A DNA stretch of 64,000 nucleotides from contig CP115858.1 in NCBI GenBank assembly GCA_027920525.1, forward strand, positions 3,224,001 to 3,288,000, given 5' to 3'. This document shows, piece after piece, positions 1 through 8,002 of the stretch. The translations under genes and the position numbers were made by a program. How positions within the stretch are numbered: the first letter of the stretch is position 1; each line of letters starts with the position of its first letter. Source of the stretch: Chryseobacterium daecheongense (GTDB lineage Bacteria; Bacteroidota; Bacteroidia; Flavobacteriales; Weeksellaceae). The notes below the pieces were generated by a model that worked only from the letters and a program-made list of their open reading frames with translations, was not told the DNA's origin and made no database searches.

Positions 1-150
1 TATAAAACTCGAGGTTTTCTATTTTTAAATACCAATGCCATTGATGTTTTTCACTAACAGCAAGTACACTACTTGTGGATCAAAAAATTGGATTATCTCC
101 AAATCTGCAAGAACTGAGAACATGAAATTAATTAACTTTAAAAAAATAAA

Positions 151-630
151 ATGAAAAGCATGAGCTCAGCCATACAATTATCAAAAAGATTCAGAGAAGT
201 TATGCTTGACGGTCTCTGGATCGCCAATACCAATTTTAAAGATCAGCTTTCTGATGTAACCTGGGAACAGGCAATAACAAAAATAGGTTCTTTGAATACG
301 ATCGCAATGCTGGCATTCCATATCGATTATTATATTGCTGGTGTCTTACAGGTTTTTGAAGGAGGAGTGCTTGAAATAAAAGATAAATTTAGTTTTGATT
401 TACCGCCGGTAGAATCTCAGGAGCAATGGGAGAAAATCCTTAATAAACTCTGGGCAGATTCGGAAAGGTTTGCCGAGCTACTTGAACAAATGTCGGACAA
501 TAAGCTTAGTGAAGTTTTTGTAGACGAAAAATACGGAACTTATCAAAGAAATATAGATGGAATGATTGAGCATTGTTATTATCATTTAGGGCAAATTACT
601 TTGATCAAAAAAATGATTACCCATCCATAA
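151..630 (+). CDS. DinB-like putative metal-dependent protein
   Basis: A 159-residue, mainly helical cytosolic protein with the layout of the DinB/YfiT four-helix superfamily. His57 (in LAFHIDYY) and the C-terminal pair His141 and His145 (IEHCYYHLGQ) match the three-histidine metal site of that fold. The family includes thiol-dependent transferases and many uncharacterised proteins, so the substrate cannot be given. A second ATG two codons downstream of the Met-Lys-Ser start (MSSAIQ) is also possible. The gene stands alone; the 150 bases before it hold no gene I can support, apart from a possible 18-codon open tail at 1-57. Confidence 0.7.
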   Translation: MKSMSSAIQLSKRFREVMLDGLWIANTNFKDQLSDVTWEQAITKIGSLNTIAMLAFHIDYYIAGVLQVFEGGVLEIKDKFSFDLPPVESQEQWEKILNKLWADSERFAELLEQMSDNKLSEVFVDEKYGTYQRNIDGMIEHCYYHLGQITLIKKMITHP

Positions 631-746
631 ACTAAAGAACTCTTATTTTGTTATGAGATCCTTAGATAACATCTCGAATTCCAAATAACTCCACTTTTTT
701 GAGGGTTTTGGATAAAATACCTACCTTTAAAAAAAATAATTTTTAA

Positions 747-2591
747 ATGAAAAAGTCGATTGCAATCATTTTTGCGTTTGTCATTTCACAATTTCATGCC
801 CAGCAGAATCCTTATTATCAGCAGGCTGCGAAGTACAAGATGGATATTGATGTTAATGCAGAAAAATTTACTTACCAGGGAAATCAAACATTAGAATACA
901 CAAATAACTCGCCGGACGAGCTGAATGTAGTGTATTTCCACTTATACTGGAATGCTTTTAAACCCAATTCAATGATGGATCAAAGAGTAGCTAGTCAAGG
1001 TAAAAATGGTGATTCAAGATTGCAGAGAGGAGGAATTTCAAGACTAGCCTCGATTCCTAAGGATCAGGAAGGTGCGCAAAATATACACTGGATCAAGCAA
1101 AATGGCAAAGATCTTAAGTTTGAAATTCAGGAAACCATTATGAAGGTTTATCTGAATGAGCCTATTAAACCCAATTCCAAAACATCATTTACGATGGAGT
1201 GGGACGCTGTGATACCTCAACAGATCAGAAGAAGCGGAAGAAACAATGAAGAGGGAATTGATATGACCATGACCCAATGGTACCCGAAAATTTCTGAATA
1301 TGACTATGACGGATGGGCAACTTTCGACTATATAGGGAGAGAATTTCATGCCCCGTTCTCTGATTTTGACGTTACTATTAAAATTGATAAAGATTATGTA
1401 GTAGGAGCCGGAGGCATTCTTCAAAACCCAGGTGAAGTGAAGGGTTATGATGCGAATGCGAAGATCAAGACAGAGAAAAATAAAAAGGCAACCTGGAGGT
1501 GGACAGCTAAAAATATCCTGGACTTTGCCTGGAGTGCGGACAGAGACTATGTAGTTAATAGCTTTGATGTTCCTAATGGACCTAAAGTATATCTGGTTTA
1601 TCAAAAAAATGATAAAACCAAAGTCTGGGAACAGGCGCAACCTTATGTTACCAAATATTTTGAGATAATGAATTCTCATTTTGGAAAGTATGCTTATCCT
1701 ACCTATGCCTTTATCCAGGGTGGTGATGGTGGAATGGAGTATGGGATGTGTACCATGATCTTAGGCGAATCAAAAGATATTGAAGACCTGATGGGGCTTA
1801 TGACACATGAAGGTTCCCATTCTTGGTATCAACAAATGCTGGCTACCAACGAATCTATGAAACCATGGATGGATGAAGGATTTACCAGTTATGCTGAGGG
1901 ATACGTAATGTATCAGTTGTTTCCACCTAAAGATAAGCTGCCTAATCCTTTTGTTGATAGGTTGACAGCTTACCGGAATTTTGTAAAAAAAGGAATTGAA
2001 GAACCAGCAGTATGGTTAGGAGATCACCATGACAATGGTACTTCTTATACTTATGCTTCCTATGTAAAAGGAGAATTATATCTTGTTGAGTTAGGATATA
2101 TTGTTGGAGAGGAAAATCTTGCCAAAATTTTGAAGGAATATTTTGACAACTGGAGTTTAAAGCATCCTTCAGACCGGGACTTTCTTCATATTGCACAGAA
2201 AGTATCCGGAATGGATTTAAAGTGGTTCCATCATTACTGGATCAATACAACCAAGACCATTGATTATGGGATTAAAGATGTAAAATATGATGCGAAATCC
2301 ACAACGATCACATTGGTGAATAATGGACAGGTTCCAATGCCTGTTGATTTTAGTGTAATGACAAAAGATAAGAAAATTGTTACTTATCAGATTCCGACAA
2401 ATCTTACTCGTACATGGAAACAGAAAGATGCATACGGAGATTTTAAGACCATGAATTACTGGCCATGGACACAAAAGGAATATACTTTAACGATACCTTA
2501 TTCTCAATCTCAGTTGCAGGTTTTGGGGATCGATTTCAGTCAGAGATTAGCTGACGTAAATATGGCAGATAACTTTGTTGAAGTAAAATAG
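747..2591 (+). CDS. Secreted M1-family metallopeptidase (gluzincin aminopeptidase)
   Basis: A 614-residue protein with an N-terminal signal peptide (KKSIAIIFAFVISQFHAQ). The zinc site is explicit: HEGSH at residues 354-358 fits HExxH, and Glu377 in DEGFTSYAEGY lies 18 residues later, the M1 spacing HExxH-18-E. GGMEYG, about 25 residues before the zinc site, corresponds to the substrate-binding GxMEN motif, with Tyr in place of Asn. The N-terminal beta domain (about 30-240) and C-terminal region fit the family. It should trim N-terminal residues from peptides in the periplasm or outside the cell. It is monocistronic and ends at a bidirectional terminator shared with the convergent small peptide gene. 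Confidence 0.92.
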   Translation: MKKSIAIIFAFVISQFHAQQNPYYQQAAKYKMDIDVNAEKFTYQGNQTLEYTNNSPDELNVVYFHLYWNAFKPNSMMDQRVASQGKNGDSRLQRGGISRLASIPKDQEGAQNIHWIKQNGKDLKFEIQETIMKVYLNEPIKPNSKTSFTMEWDAVIPQQIRRSGRNNEEGIDMTMTQWYPKISEYDYDGWATFDYIGREFHAPFSDFDVTIKIDKDYVVGAGGILQNPGEVKGYDANAKIKTEKNKKATWRWTAKNILDFAWSADRDYVVNSFDVPNGPKVYLVYQKNDKTKVWEQAQPYVTKYFEIMNSHFGKYAYPTYAFIQGGDGGMEYGMCTMILGESKDIEDLMGLMTHEGSHSWYQQMLATNESMKPWMDEGFTSYAEGYVMYQLFPPKDKLPNPFVDRLTAYRNFVKKGIEEPAVWLGDHHDNGTSYTYASYVKGELYLVELGYIVGEENLAKILKEYFDNWSLKHPSDRDFLHIAQKVSGMDLKWFHHYWINTTKTIDYGIKDVKYDAKSTTITLVNNGQVPMPVDFSVMTKDKKIVTYQIPTNLTRTWKQKDAYGDFKTMNYWPWTQKEYTLTIPYSQSQLQVLGIDFSQRLADVNMADNFVEVK

Positions 2592-2594
2592 AAT

Positions 2595-2624
2595 AAAAAA
2601 GGAGTATGAAAATACTCCTTTTTT
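2595..2624. terminator. Bidirectional rho-independent terminator
   Basis: The stem GGAGTA (2601-2606) pairs with TACTCC (2613-2618). It is flanked by six A on the left and six T on the right, so it can end transcription from both the M1 peptidase gene (plus) and the convergent GG-leader peptide gene (minus). Confidence 0.85.
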
Positions 2625-2631
2625 GTTTGTC

Positions 2632-2805
2632 TTAATCAGGTGAGCATGCAGCGGGTATAATGCAGTTGGGAGTAGCACATGGGTTAGCAGGACATCTCGT
2701 TCCCGGACATATTGCCGGAACACTGCTTCCGGGAACTGGACAGTTTATATTTCCCCCGTGGATTGTTTTAAGTGCATGCCTTGAAATTCTTTTGAAGTTT
2801 TTCAT
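2632..2805 (-). CDS. Bacteriocin-like GG-leader cysteine-rich peptide, 57 aa
   Basis: I read this short ORF directly from the minus strand. It starts MKNFKRISRHALKTIHGG, which matches the double-glycine leader found across Chryseobacterium small peptides (MKNLKKLSR-x-LK-x-I-x-GG). The 39-residue remainder is rich in Cys, Pro, Ala and Gly, with six Cys at positions 22, 33, 38, 43, 48 and 54 at nearly regular five- to six-residue spacing. GG leaders are normally cleaved by C39 peptidase/ABC exporters, so the product is probably an exported disulfide-bonded peptide; its activity is unknown. No exporter or immunity gene lies beside it. A terminator sits directly downstream. The opposite-strand reading frame over the same bases (2660-2875) is only its shadow. 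Confidence 0.85.
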   Translation of the reverse strand: MKNFKRISRHALKTIHGGNINCPVPGSSVPAICPGTRCPANPCATPNCIIPAACSPD

Positions 2806-3029
2806 AGTATTGGTTTTAAATGAGTTGATATTTCAAATGTACCTTAAAACCTACATGCCCGATAGAATGAATTGATAAGTGTCTTATTTATTTTTATAAG
2901 TGTAGCGGCAGACTTAATAAATGAAATGATTTGCAAACAGTGATTTTAAATTAATAGGTAGTTTCATAGAACTTTTCACCATAAAGCCTTATTTTTACAC
3001 TCATTTTCAAACCCATTTAGTTAAAATAA

Positions 3030-3791
3030 ATGAACTCTATTGTTATAAATATTGGAAACAGCAATATAAGATTTGGTCTTTTTGATGATGACAACTGTGA
3101 TATTTCATGGGTGATTAATACAAAGCCTTACAGAACCGCTGATGAATTGTATGTCCAGATGCTGATGTTGTATCAGACCTATAAGATTGAACCGGGCGCA
3201 ATACAAAATGTGATTATTGGTTCAGTAGTTCCTCAGCTTACTAAAGTAATGAGCTCTGCCATTAAAAAAATACACGGAATTTCCCCTGTCATTGTTGATA
3301 GAAATACTCCTTCCGGGGTTCAGGCAAAATCCAAACAAATGGGAACAGATATCTATGCCAATTTGGTAGCAGCACATAATATGTACCCTGGCCGTAAGAA
3401 GATTATTATAGATTTCGGTACCGCACTTACAGCAAGTTGTGTTACTGAGACCGGTGAAACGCTGGGTGTGATTATTGCGCCGGGAATTGTTACCTCGCTA
3501 AACTCTCTCATCAGCCAGACTGCCCAATTACCGGAAATAGAACTTAAAAAACCAAAATCTGTTTTAGGGCTCGATACTGTAACCTGTATGCAGAGCGGAA
3601 TGGTTTATGGTTTCCTGGGAATGGTGGAAGGATTTATAGATCGTATTAATGAAGAGGTGAATGATGATTGTTTCGTCATTGCGACCGGTGGTGTTTCTCA
3701 TGTGTATAAGCCTTTAACCAATAAAATACATATTACGGACAGACTTCATACTTTAAAGGGACTTTATTTTTTAGGTAAAGATCAATCATGA
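3030..3791 (+). CDS. coaX: Type III pantothenate kinase family protein (CoaX-like, divergent motifs)
   Basis: The 253-residue length and the order of motifs match CoaX of the ASKHA superfamily, which phosphorylates pantothenate in the first step of CoA synthesis. Visible are an N-terminal phosphate loop (NIGNSNIRFG, 7-16), GTDIYANLVAA (105-115), IDFGTA (127-132), LGVIIAPG and TGGVSHV. The central Asp128 is kept. Three positions depart from the usual CoaX motifs: the first Asp of DxGN is Asn7, the Arg of GxDR is Ile108, and the TFD after GTA-x is replaced by TAS. This could be a functional variant or a CoaX-like paralogue. It overlaps the next gene by four bases (ATGA), so the two are translationally coupled. 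Confidence 0.75.
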   Translation: MNSIVINIGNSNIRFGLFDDDNCDISWVINTKPYRTADELYVQMLMLYQTYKIEPGAIQNVIIGSVVPQLTKVMSSAIKKIHGISPVIVDRNTPSGVQAKSKQMGTDIYANLVAAHNMYPGRKKIIIDFGTALTASCVTETGETLGVIIAPGIVTSLNSLISQTAQLPEIELKKPKSVLGLDTVTCMQSGMVYGFLGMVEGFIDRINEEVNDDCFVIATGGVSHVYKPLTNKIHITDRLHTLKGLYFLGKDQS

Positions 3792-4318
3792 AAAAATTTC
3801 CTGTAATAGAAACAAAAAGACTGATTCTTTCACAGCTGGAAGAAGGCGATATTCCTTTAATTGTCGAATATCTTCAGGATAAAGTTTTTTCAGAGCTCAC
3901 CTCTAATATTCCTTATCCTTACACTGAAAAGGATGCTGAATTCTGGTTGAAAATTTCAAAAGAAGCTTTTGAAAATAAATCAGGGTTCACTTTTGCGATC
4001 CGAAATAAAGAACATAGGATTATTGGAGCTATAGGACTTCATGACAGAGGAGATGATAAAGCTGAATTGGGCTATTGGCTGGCTGTCCCGTTCTGGAATA
4101 AAGGATACGTAACAGAAGCGGCTTCTGCAGTGGTTGAGTTTGGATTTAAAGAGCTTGGATTTAACAAGATTTTTGCCACTCATTTTTTCCACAATCCGTC
4201 ATCCGGAAGGATTATGCAAAAAATAGGAATGGAGCAGGAGGCCATACTAAAACAGCATCTTAAAAAAGACGGACAGTACTTTGACGTTCTCATGTATTCC
4301 ATTTTTAGGAGCAAATAG
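3788..4318 (+). CDS. GNAT-family N-acetyltransferase (RimJ/RimL type)
   Basis: A 176-residue GNAT protein. The start resembles RimJ/RimL-like enzymes (IETKRLILSQLEEGD), followed by IGAIGLHDRGDDKAELGYWLAVPFWNKG. That stretch is the beta4 strand leading into the acetyl-CoA loop. GFKELGFNKIFATHFFHNPSSGRIMQKIGM is the conserved C-terminal beta5-alpha4 part. Members acetylate ribosomal-protein N-termini or small amines, and the substrate cannot be read from sequence. It starts inside the stop of the CoaX-like gene (ATGA overlap), so it is the second gene of that operon. Confidence 0.88.
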   Translation: MKKFPVIETKRLILSQLEEGDIPLIVEYLQDKVFSELTSNIPYPYTEKDAEFWLKISKEAFENKSGFTFAIRNKEHRIIGAIGLHDRGDDKAELGYWLAVPFWNKGYVTEAASAVVEFGFKELGFNKIFATHFFHNPSSGRIMQKIGMEQEAILKQHLKKDGQYFDVLMYSIFRSK

Positions 4319-4364
4319 TTTTTCAGTACCTTAGGTGTAGGTTTTAACTTCACCAACCTATACC

Positions 4365-5321
4365 ATGAAAAATCTGATTATCTTATTTCTGCTCACCAAT
4401 ACTATCTTTTCTACTGCACAGACCAAAGTTTCCGGATCTTATCACGTGGATTCTGGAAATCCTGATGACGGAGGCTATAATTGGATACTTTTGGAAAACC
4501 ACCGCTTTGTGATGGCTACATTTGGGCAGGTTATTCTTGGAACATGGAGTATGGATAATGATAATCTCATTTCTTTTATCCCTTCTACACCTAAGTATCC
4601 TTTTGATGTGTACGGCAGATATGATGCCGGCCAAAAAGGAACTAAAGTTATGTTTGATAACTTTGAGAGGGATACCAAAATTTATATGGGAAATTCAGAA
4701 CAGGGCATTCAGCCTGTATTAAATGATGATGCTAACTGTTTCTCTTATCCAATGGTAAAAGAGTTTGGGAGTAATTTTAAAGATATTATCCTTTCTGTGG
4801 CTTTGTTTGATCAGGCTAAAGACTTACATTATGTAGCAGAAAATAAAAGGTATAATAATTTTATTGTTATGTATTATTCATCTGCTTTAAGGCAAAAACC
4901 ATTTACGGCAAAATTTAAAGAAGGAAGATTATATTTCAGAAATGAAAATCGCCCTTCTTCTCTCAGAAAAGATCTTCAGCCTGCAGAACTGAAAGAAATG
5001 GAAACGTTTATTAATGGAGGGGTATCCGGCTTTTCAAAAGAATCTATCATCAGTAATCTGGCTTATAATATTGAGGCATATGGGCCTGGAGAAAGATCAA
5101 TGCAGGAGGACTTTGATGAGGAGTCCTATCTTAATTACAACTATAACTACGATGCATCCAAAGAGGTCTATACGGCAAAACACCCCCAGGGAGCGTCAGA
5201 AGATGATGAATACCATAATCTTGATACAATGTATAAGTATCATAGAATGGAACTTAAACCACAACAAAAATCATATAAGAAAATTGAAAAGAGTATTTTT
5301 AATATTACCTGTAAGGATTAA
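4365..5321 (+). CDS. Secreted protein of unknown function
   Basis: I do not recognise a family for this 318-residue protein. It has a clear signal peptide (KNLIILFLLTNTIFSTAQ) and then a beta-rich stretch (about 20-110) with many aromatic and Gly residues (GSYHVDSG, GGYNWILLENHRF, ILGTWSMD). That stretch resembles small barrel or lipocalin-like domains seen in flavobacterial exported proteins. The C-terminal 60 residues are rich in Tyr, Asp and Glu. It lies 46 bases after the acetyltransferase and converges on tadA with only three bases between the stop codons, without an obvious hairpin. Confidence 0.65.
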   Translation: MKNLIILFLLTNTIFSTAQTKVSGSYHVDSGNPDDGGYNWILLENHRFVMATFGQVILGTWSMDNDNLISFIPSTPKYPFDVYGRYDAGQKGTKVMFDNFERDTKIYMGNSEQGIQPVLNDDANCFSYPMVKEFGSNFKDIILSVALFDQAKDLHYVAENKRYNNFIVMYYSSALRQKPFTAKFKEGRLYFRNENRPSSLRKDLQPAELKEMETFINGGVSGFSKESIISNLAYNIEAYGPGERSMQEDFDEESYLNYNYNYDASKEVYTAKHPQGASEDDEYHNLDTMYKYHRMELKPQQKSYKKIEKSIFNITCKD

Positions 5322-5324
5322 TCT

Positions 5325-5768
5325 TTATCTCTTTGATCTGAAAAACTCTTTAACGATTGCCGAACATTCGTGTTCCATAATTCCTGTAACCACTTCGGTT
5401 TTGGGGTGGAGGCTGAGGTGTTTATTGATAAAGCCTCTTTGCTCGTCTCTTGCGCCAATAACTACCTTGGATATTTGTGACCAGGCCAGTGCCCCTGAAC
5501 ACATGACACAAGGCTCTAAAGTAACATACAATGTGCAATTGATCAGGTATTTTCCTCCTAAAAAATTTGCTGCAGAAGTAATCGCCTGCATTTCTGCATG
5601 AGCCGTTACATCATTAAGGGTTTCGGTTAAATTATGTGCCCTTGCAATAACACGGTTATTGGAAACGACTACACAGCCGATCGGAACCTCATCTTTTTCG
5701 AAAGCCATCTCTGCTTCCTGGAAAGCCATCTTCATAAAGTATTCGTCAGTAAACATTTTATTATTCAA
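5325..5768 (-). CDS. tadA: tRNA-specific adenosine deaminase TadA
   Basis: At 147 residues it is the normal length for TadA, which deaminates A34 of tRNA-Arg(ACG) to inosine. The cytidine-deaminase-fold zinc site is complete: His57-Ala-Glu59 (HAEMQAI) with Glu as proton shuttle, and Cys87 and Cys90 in TLEPCVMCSGAL. ALAWSQISKVVIGARDEQRG is the conserved segment after the zinc site. Its start codon overlaps the last eight bases of the upstream TonB-C-like gene, so the two are co-transcribed. Confidence 0.95.
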   Translation of the reverse strand: MNNKMFTDEYFMKMAFQEAEMAFEKDEVPIGCVVVSNNRVIARAHNLTETLNDVTAHAEMQAITSAANFLGGKYLINCTLYVTLEPCVMCSGALAWSQISKVVIGARDEQRGFINKHLSLHPKTEVVTGIMEHECSAIVKEFFRSKR

Positions 5769-6390
5769 TAGTCATAGTTAGTGGAAGTTTAAAACGATAT
5801 CTAACGGGATCACCGTTGATGATTGCTGGAGAAAATTTTTCTGAAAGAGAATACAATGCAATCTGGGCCTGGCGATTAAAAGTGAAATTATCCCCCTGTG
5901 CTTCTACATTGCTGATAGTGCCATCCTTCTCCACGATAAAAGCAACATTGGCTTTTACTGTTTTCTCTTCTGAGAAAACTCCATCAATATAAAACAAATG
6001 GGCGACCTCTTGCCTCAGAGCATTAATACCGCCGGGATAATCTGCTGATTTGTCTGTAATGGGAAAGATTTCCGGAGCCTTTTCGGGGGGTGCCATTCTG
6101 TTTTCCAATCGGATTCTGCTGAGGTCTTCAGTATTTTTTACTCTTAATAGAGCTCCGATTAACGCAACATTTTCTATACTATCCATTTTTTTCATGAAAA
6201 AAATAAAATCCTGCTTAATGGCTGCTTTTTGAAAATTACCGGTTTCAGCATCAAACTTTTTTCTGAACTCAGTGTTCAGCATACTGCGATGCTGATTATA
6301 ATAGTTTTTTACCTGCTTAAACTCTTCCCGTTGCTGAGAGAAGAATATTGCAGAACAAAAACAGCATAATAACAGTAATAAAGATTTCAA
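5761..6390 (-). CDS. Periplasmic protein with TonB-C-like domain
   Basis: A 209-residue exported protein with the signal peptide KSLLLLLCCFCSAIFFSQ, a helical middle region (about 25-110), and a C-terminal 100-residue domain resembling the TonB C-terminal fold. The clues are YPGGINALRQEVAHLF, VKANVAFIVEKDGTISNVEAQGD and FSPAIINGDPVRYRFKLPLTMTIE, as in energy-transducer-like proteins of Bacteroidetes (YPGG near the start, vFvVekDGsIsnv in the middle). It lacks the N-terminal membrane anchor and Pro-rich linker of a true TonB, so it is more likely a soluble relative. It overlaps tadA by eight bases. Confidence 0.72.
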   Translation of the reverse strand: MKSLLLLLCCFCSAIFFSQQREEFKQVKNYYNQHRSMLNTEFRKKFDAETGNFQKAAIKQDFIFFMKKMDSIENVALIGALLRVKNTEDLSRIRLENRMAPPEKAPEIFPITDKSADYPGGINALRQEVAHLFYIDGVFSEEKTVKANVAFIVEKDGTISNVEAQGDNFTFNRQAQIALYSLSEKFSPAIINGDPVRYRFKLPLTMTIE

Positions 6391-6446
6391 ATTGTGGATA
6401 TTTATGTAAAAATAGTCAAAAAAACTTAATTCAAAATGAACCTTTA

Positions 6447-7367
6447 TTAGTCTTCCAGATAGCTGTTTAATGATTCTTTCAGATGATTGCGGATTTCATC
6501 AACTAAAGATTTAGGTTCAAGGACTTTTACCTCTTTTCCGTAAGAAAGGATTTCCTGCATAAAATCATAAGTAGGATGCAAAAAGAACTCAAAGTATATA
6601 TCTTCAGGAGTTTCTTTAATCTCATTTTGAGATTGGTGAAGCGGAAAACTTTTGATATATTCTCCCTGATGACGTGAGCATTTCAATGTAATTTTCTGAG
6701 GTTTTTGTTCTGTTAAATTCATAACCCCGAATGCATTTTTAAAATATTCTCGGAAGTTATAACGATATTTTTCCCGGAATTTGGTCTTACTTACATCCAG
6801 ATAATTGATCCGGTCCAGTCCAAACGATTTAAGTGCTTTATCATTGGTATCTATAGCAATGAGATACCATCTGCCTTTAGATTCTTTTAATGCTAAAGGG
6901 TGTACTTTTCTTGATGTCATAACTTTATTTTTGTAATTGTAATGTTCAAAAGAAACGACACGTTTATTACGAATGGCAAAGAAAAGATCATAGAAATGCT
7001 CTACACCCGTTGGTTTTCGGGATTCAAAAAAGATGTACCCTGAAAAATCCGGATGAACATTTAAAGCATTACTTACCTGAAAGGATTCCAGGAGTTTCTG
7101 GTTATACTCATCCACTTCCATCGTTGGACGGCTTTCTATATAATAACGGTTATCACCTTTCTTCTTATTATGGATAGAAAGGTTAAAAAGATCAGATATC
7201 TCACGGATATCCCTCTGAAGAGTACGGATGGAGTAACTCTTAATATCAGCGTCCTGAAATTCAAAAGAATTTAAAAGATAATCTTCCAGCTGAGAATAGG
7301 TCGCAGGAGCACTTTCTAATTTTTTAATAATCAGAGCATATCTTGTTAAGTAAAAATCTTTTTTCAT
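6447..7367 (-). CDS. WYL-domain transcriptional regulator
   Basis: A 306-residue protein with an N-terminal winged helix (about 1-80; SIRTLQRDIREISDLFNL is the recognition-helix region), a WYL domain (about 125-205; RKVHPLALKESKGRWYLIAID) and a C-terminal WCX-type extension (about 220-300). WYL domains sense ligands, including nucleic acids and nucleotides, and control phage-defence genes (CapW, BrxR) or DNA-damage genes (PafBC, DriD). Its own promoter carries the same inverted repeat and TAnnTTTG arrangement (7448-7481) as the four units that follow upstream on this strand. It is therefore the best candidate to bind those sites and to regulate itself. Whether it activates or represses is not shown. 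Confidence 0.9.
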   Translation of the reverse strand: MKKDFYLTRYALIIKKLESAPATYSQLEDYLLNSFEFQDADIKSYSIRTLQRDIREISDLFNLSIHNKKKGDNRYYIESRPTMEVDEYNQKLLESFQVSNALNVHPDFSGYIFFESRKPTGVEHFYDLFFAIRNKRVVSFEHYNYKNKVMTSRKVHPLALKESKGRWYLIAIDTNDKALKSFGLDRINYLDVSKTKFREKYRYNFREYFKNAFGVMNLTEQKPQKITLKCSRHQGEYIKSFPLHQSQNEIKETPEDIYFEFFLHPTYDFMQEILSYGKEVKVLEPKSLVDEIRNHLKESLNSYLED

Positions 7368-7447
7368 TCGGGTTAATTTTATTTAAAGCTTTCCAGTCAG
7401 TTATTTCAAATGGAACGCAAGCGTTTCACGGTTAAGTTTTTATAATA

Positions 7448-7481
7448 CAAATATATGCTCTTAATGCGACAAAAAATGTCG
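7448..7481 (-). promoter_or_regulatory. WYL-regulon promoter module A (regulator gene)
   Basis: The inverted repeat CGACA-5-TGTCG occupies 7467-7481. Eleven bases separate it from TATATTTG (minus strand, plus 7448-7455), a perfect TAnnTTTG -7 box. The start codon of the WYL gene is 80 bases downstream. This is the most symmetric of the five copies. Confidence 0.85.
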
Positions 7482-7540
7482 TATTTTTGTTTTTTTTAAT
7501 TGAGTTTCTGGAATCATTTCTTTCTGAACGCTAAAAAGGT

Positions 7541-7622
7541 AAAAAGTTCCGGCTATCCAATAATGATGATTGGTGTTTAAAAGGTATTATGGAGCTGTGA
7601 GATTATCAGATAGCAACGGAAC
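7541..7622 (-). terminator. Structured 3' end of the acidic-protein transcript (possible terminator)
   Basis: On the minus strand GTTCCG and CTATC (7609-7622) can pair with GATAG and CGGAAC (7546-7557), enclosing about 50 bases. A run of five T (7541-7545) follows. The long loop makes it an unusual terminator, but it sits just after the stop codon of the small acidic gene and before the regulator's promoter, where one is needed. Confidence 0.5.
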
Positions 7623-7639
7623 TTCATAACTAACAAGGT

Positions 7640-7813
7640 TTATAAATAAATATCGTCTTCGAGGATCTCATTCTCAAAATCTTCTTTGAAAAAGAGCTCA
7701 ATATCATTGAGATAGTTTTCATAATCTATCTCCACATTTTCGATGTCACTCCACTCTATAGTGTAGAGATCGGTATCAAAAGTTATATCTGGATTGTGAT
7801 TTGGTGTTTCCAT
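7640..7813 (-). CDS. Small highly acidic protein, 57 aa, unknown function
   Basis: Starting at the ATG at 7813 (METPNHNPDI), the product has 57 residues, of which 19 are Asp or Glu, with one Lys and no Arg. A longer frame opens at 7930, but that start lies inside the -7 box of promoter module B, so it could not be translated from this promoter; 7813 fits a leader of about 105 bases. The aromatic and aliphatic residues alternate with acids (YTIEWSDIENVEIDYENYL), giving an amphipathic, strongly negative protein. I know no family. Such charge is found in DNA mimics, antitoxins and immunity proteins, but that is only a comparison. It belongs to the WYL regulon by its promoter. Confidence 0.65.
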   Translation of the reverse strand: METPNHNPDITFDTDLYTIEWSDIENVEIDYENYLNDIELFFKEDFENEILEDDIYL

Positions 7814-7927
7814 GTCGTGTGTTTTAAAGATTGAACATATTTTAGGCTGTTCAGCATTAATTAATGTTGAATTCAATGGCTTTTGAAAGTTTTTAAAGAT
7901 TGTTTTTTTGTGCCTTGGTCTATGATT

Positions 7928-7961
7928 CAAAAGTAGAAAGAGGGGACGACAAAACTTGACG
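7928..7961 (-). promoter_or_regulatory. WYL-regulon promoter module B (small acidic gene)
   Basis: On the minus strand CGTCA-AGTTT-TGTCG (7947-7961) is followed after 11 bases by TACTTTTG (7928-7935). The spacing is identical to the other four modules. It excludes 7930 as the start of the gene it serves. Confidence 0.85.
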
Positions 7962-7967
7962 TATTAA

Positions 7968-8000
7968 AAAAAATAACTCAAAAAATTGAGCTATTTTTTA
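7968..8000 (-). terminator. Terminator of the DUF2589 operon
   Basis: An 11-bp stem with one mismatch (7971-7981 with 7986-7996) and a four-base loop, ending in a run of T on the minus strand. It separates the end of the three-gene operon (8003) from promoter module B (7961), so the small acidic gene is its own unit. Confidence 0.8.
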
Positions 8001-8002
8001 GA

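Noticed and set aside
1..150. Tail of an upstream gene (open frame 1-57)
   Set aside because: Eighteen codons without a recognisable ending are not enough to support a gene.
2660..2875. A 71-codon hydrophobic plus-strand frame
   Set aside because: It is the antisense shadow of the GG-leader peptide gene at 2632-2805, has no family likeness and lies across a terminator-adjacent region.
5014..5601. A 195-codon plus-strand frame over tadA
   Set aside because: It overlaps the unknown secreted gene and tadA, both better supported, and its translation has no domain character.
7814..7930. Upstream extension of the small acidic gene to 7930
   Set aside because: The start codon would lie inside the -7 box of promoter module B, upstream of any transcript start; the extra residues are basic and unlike the rest.
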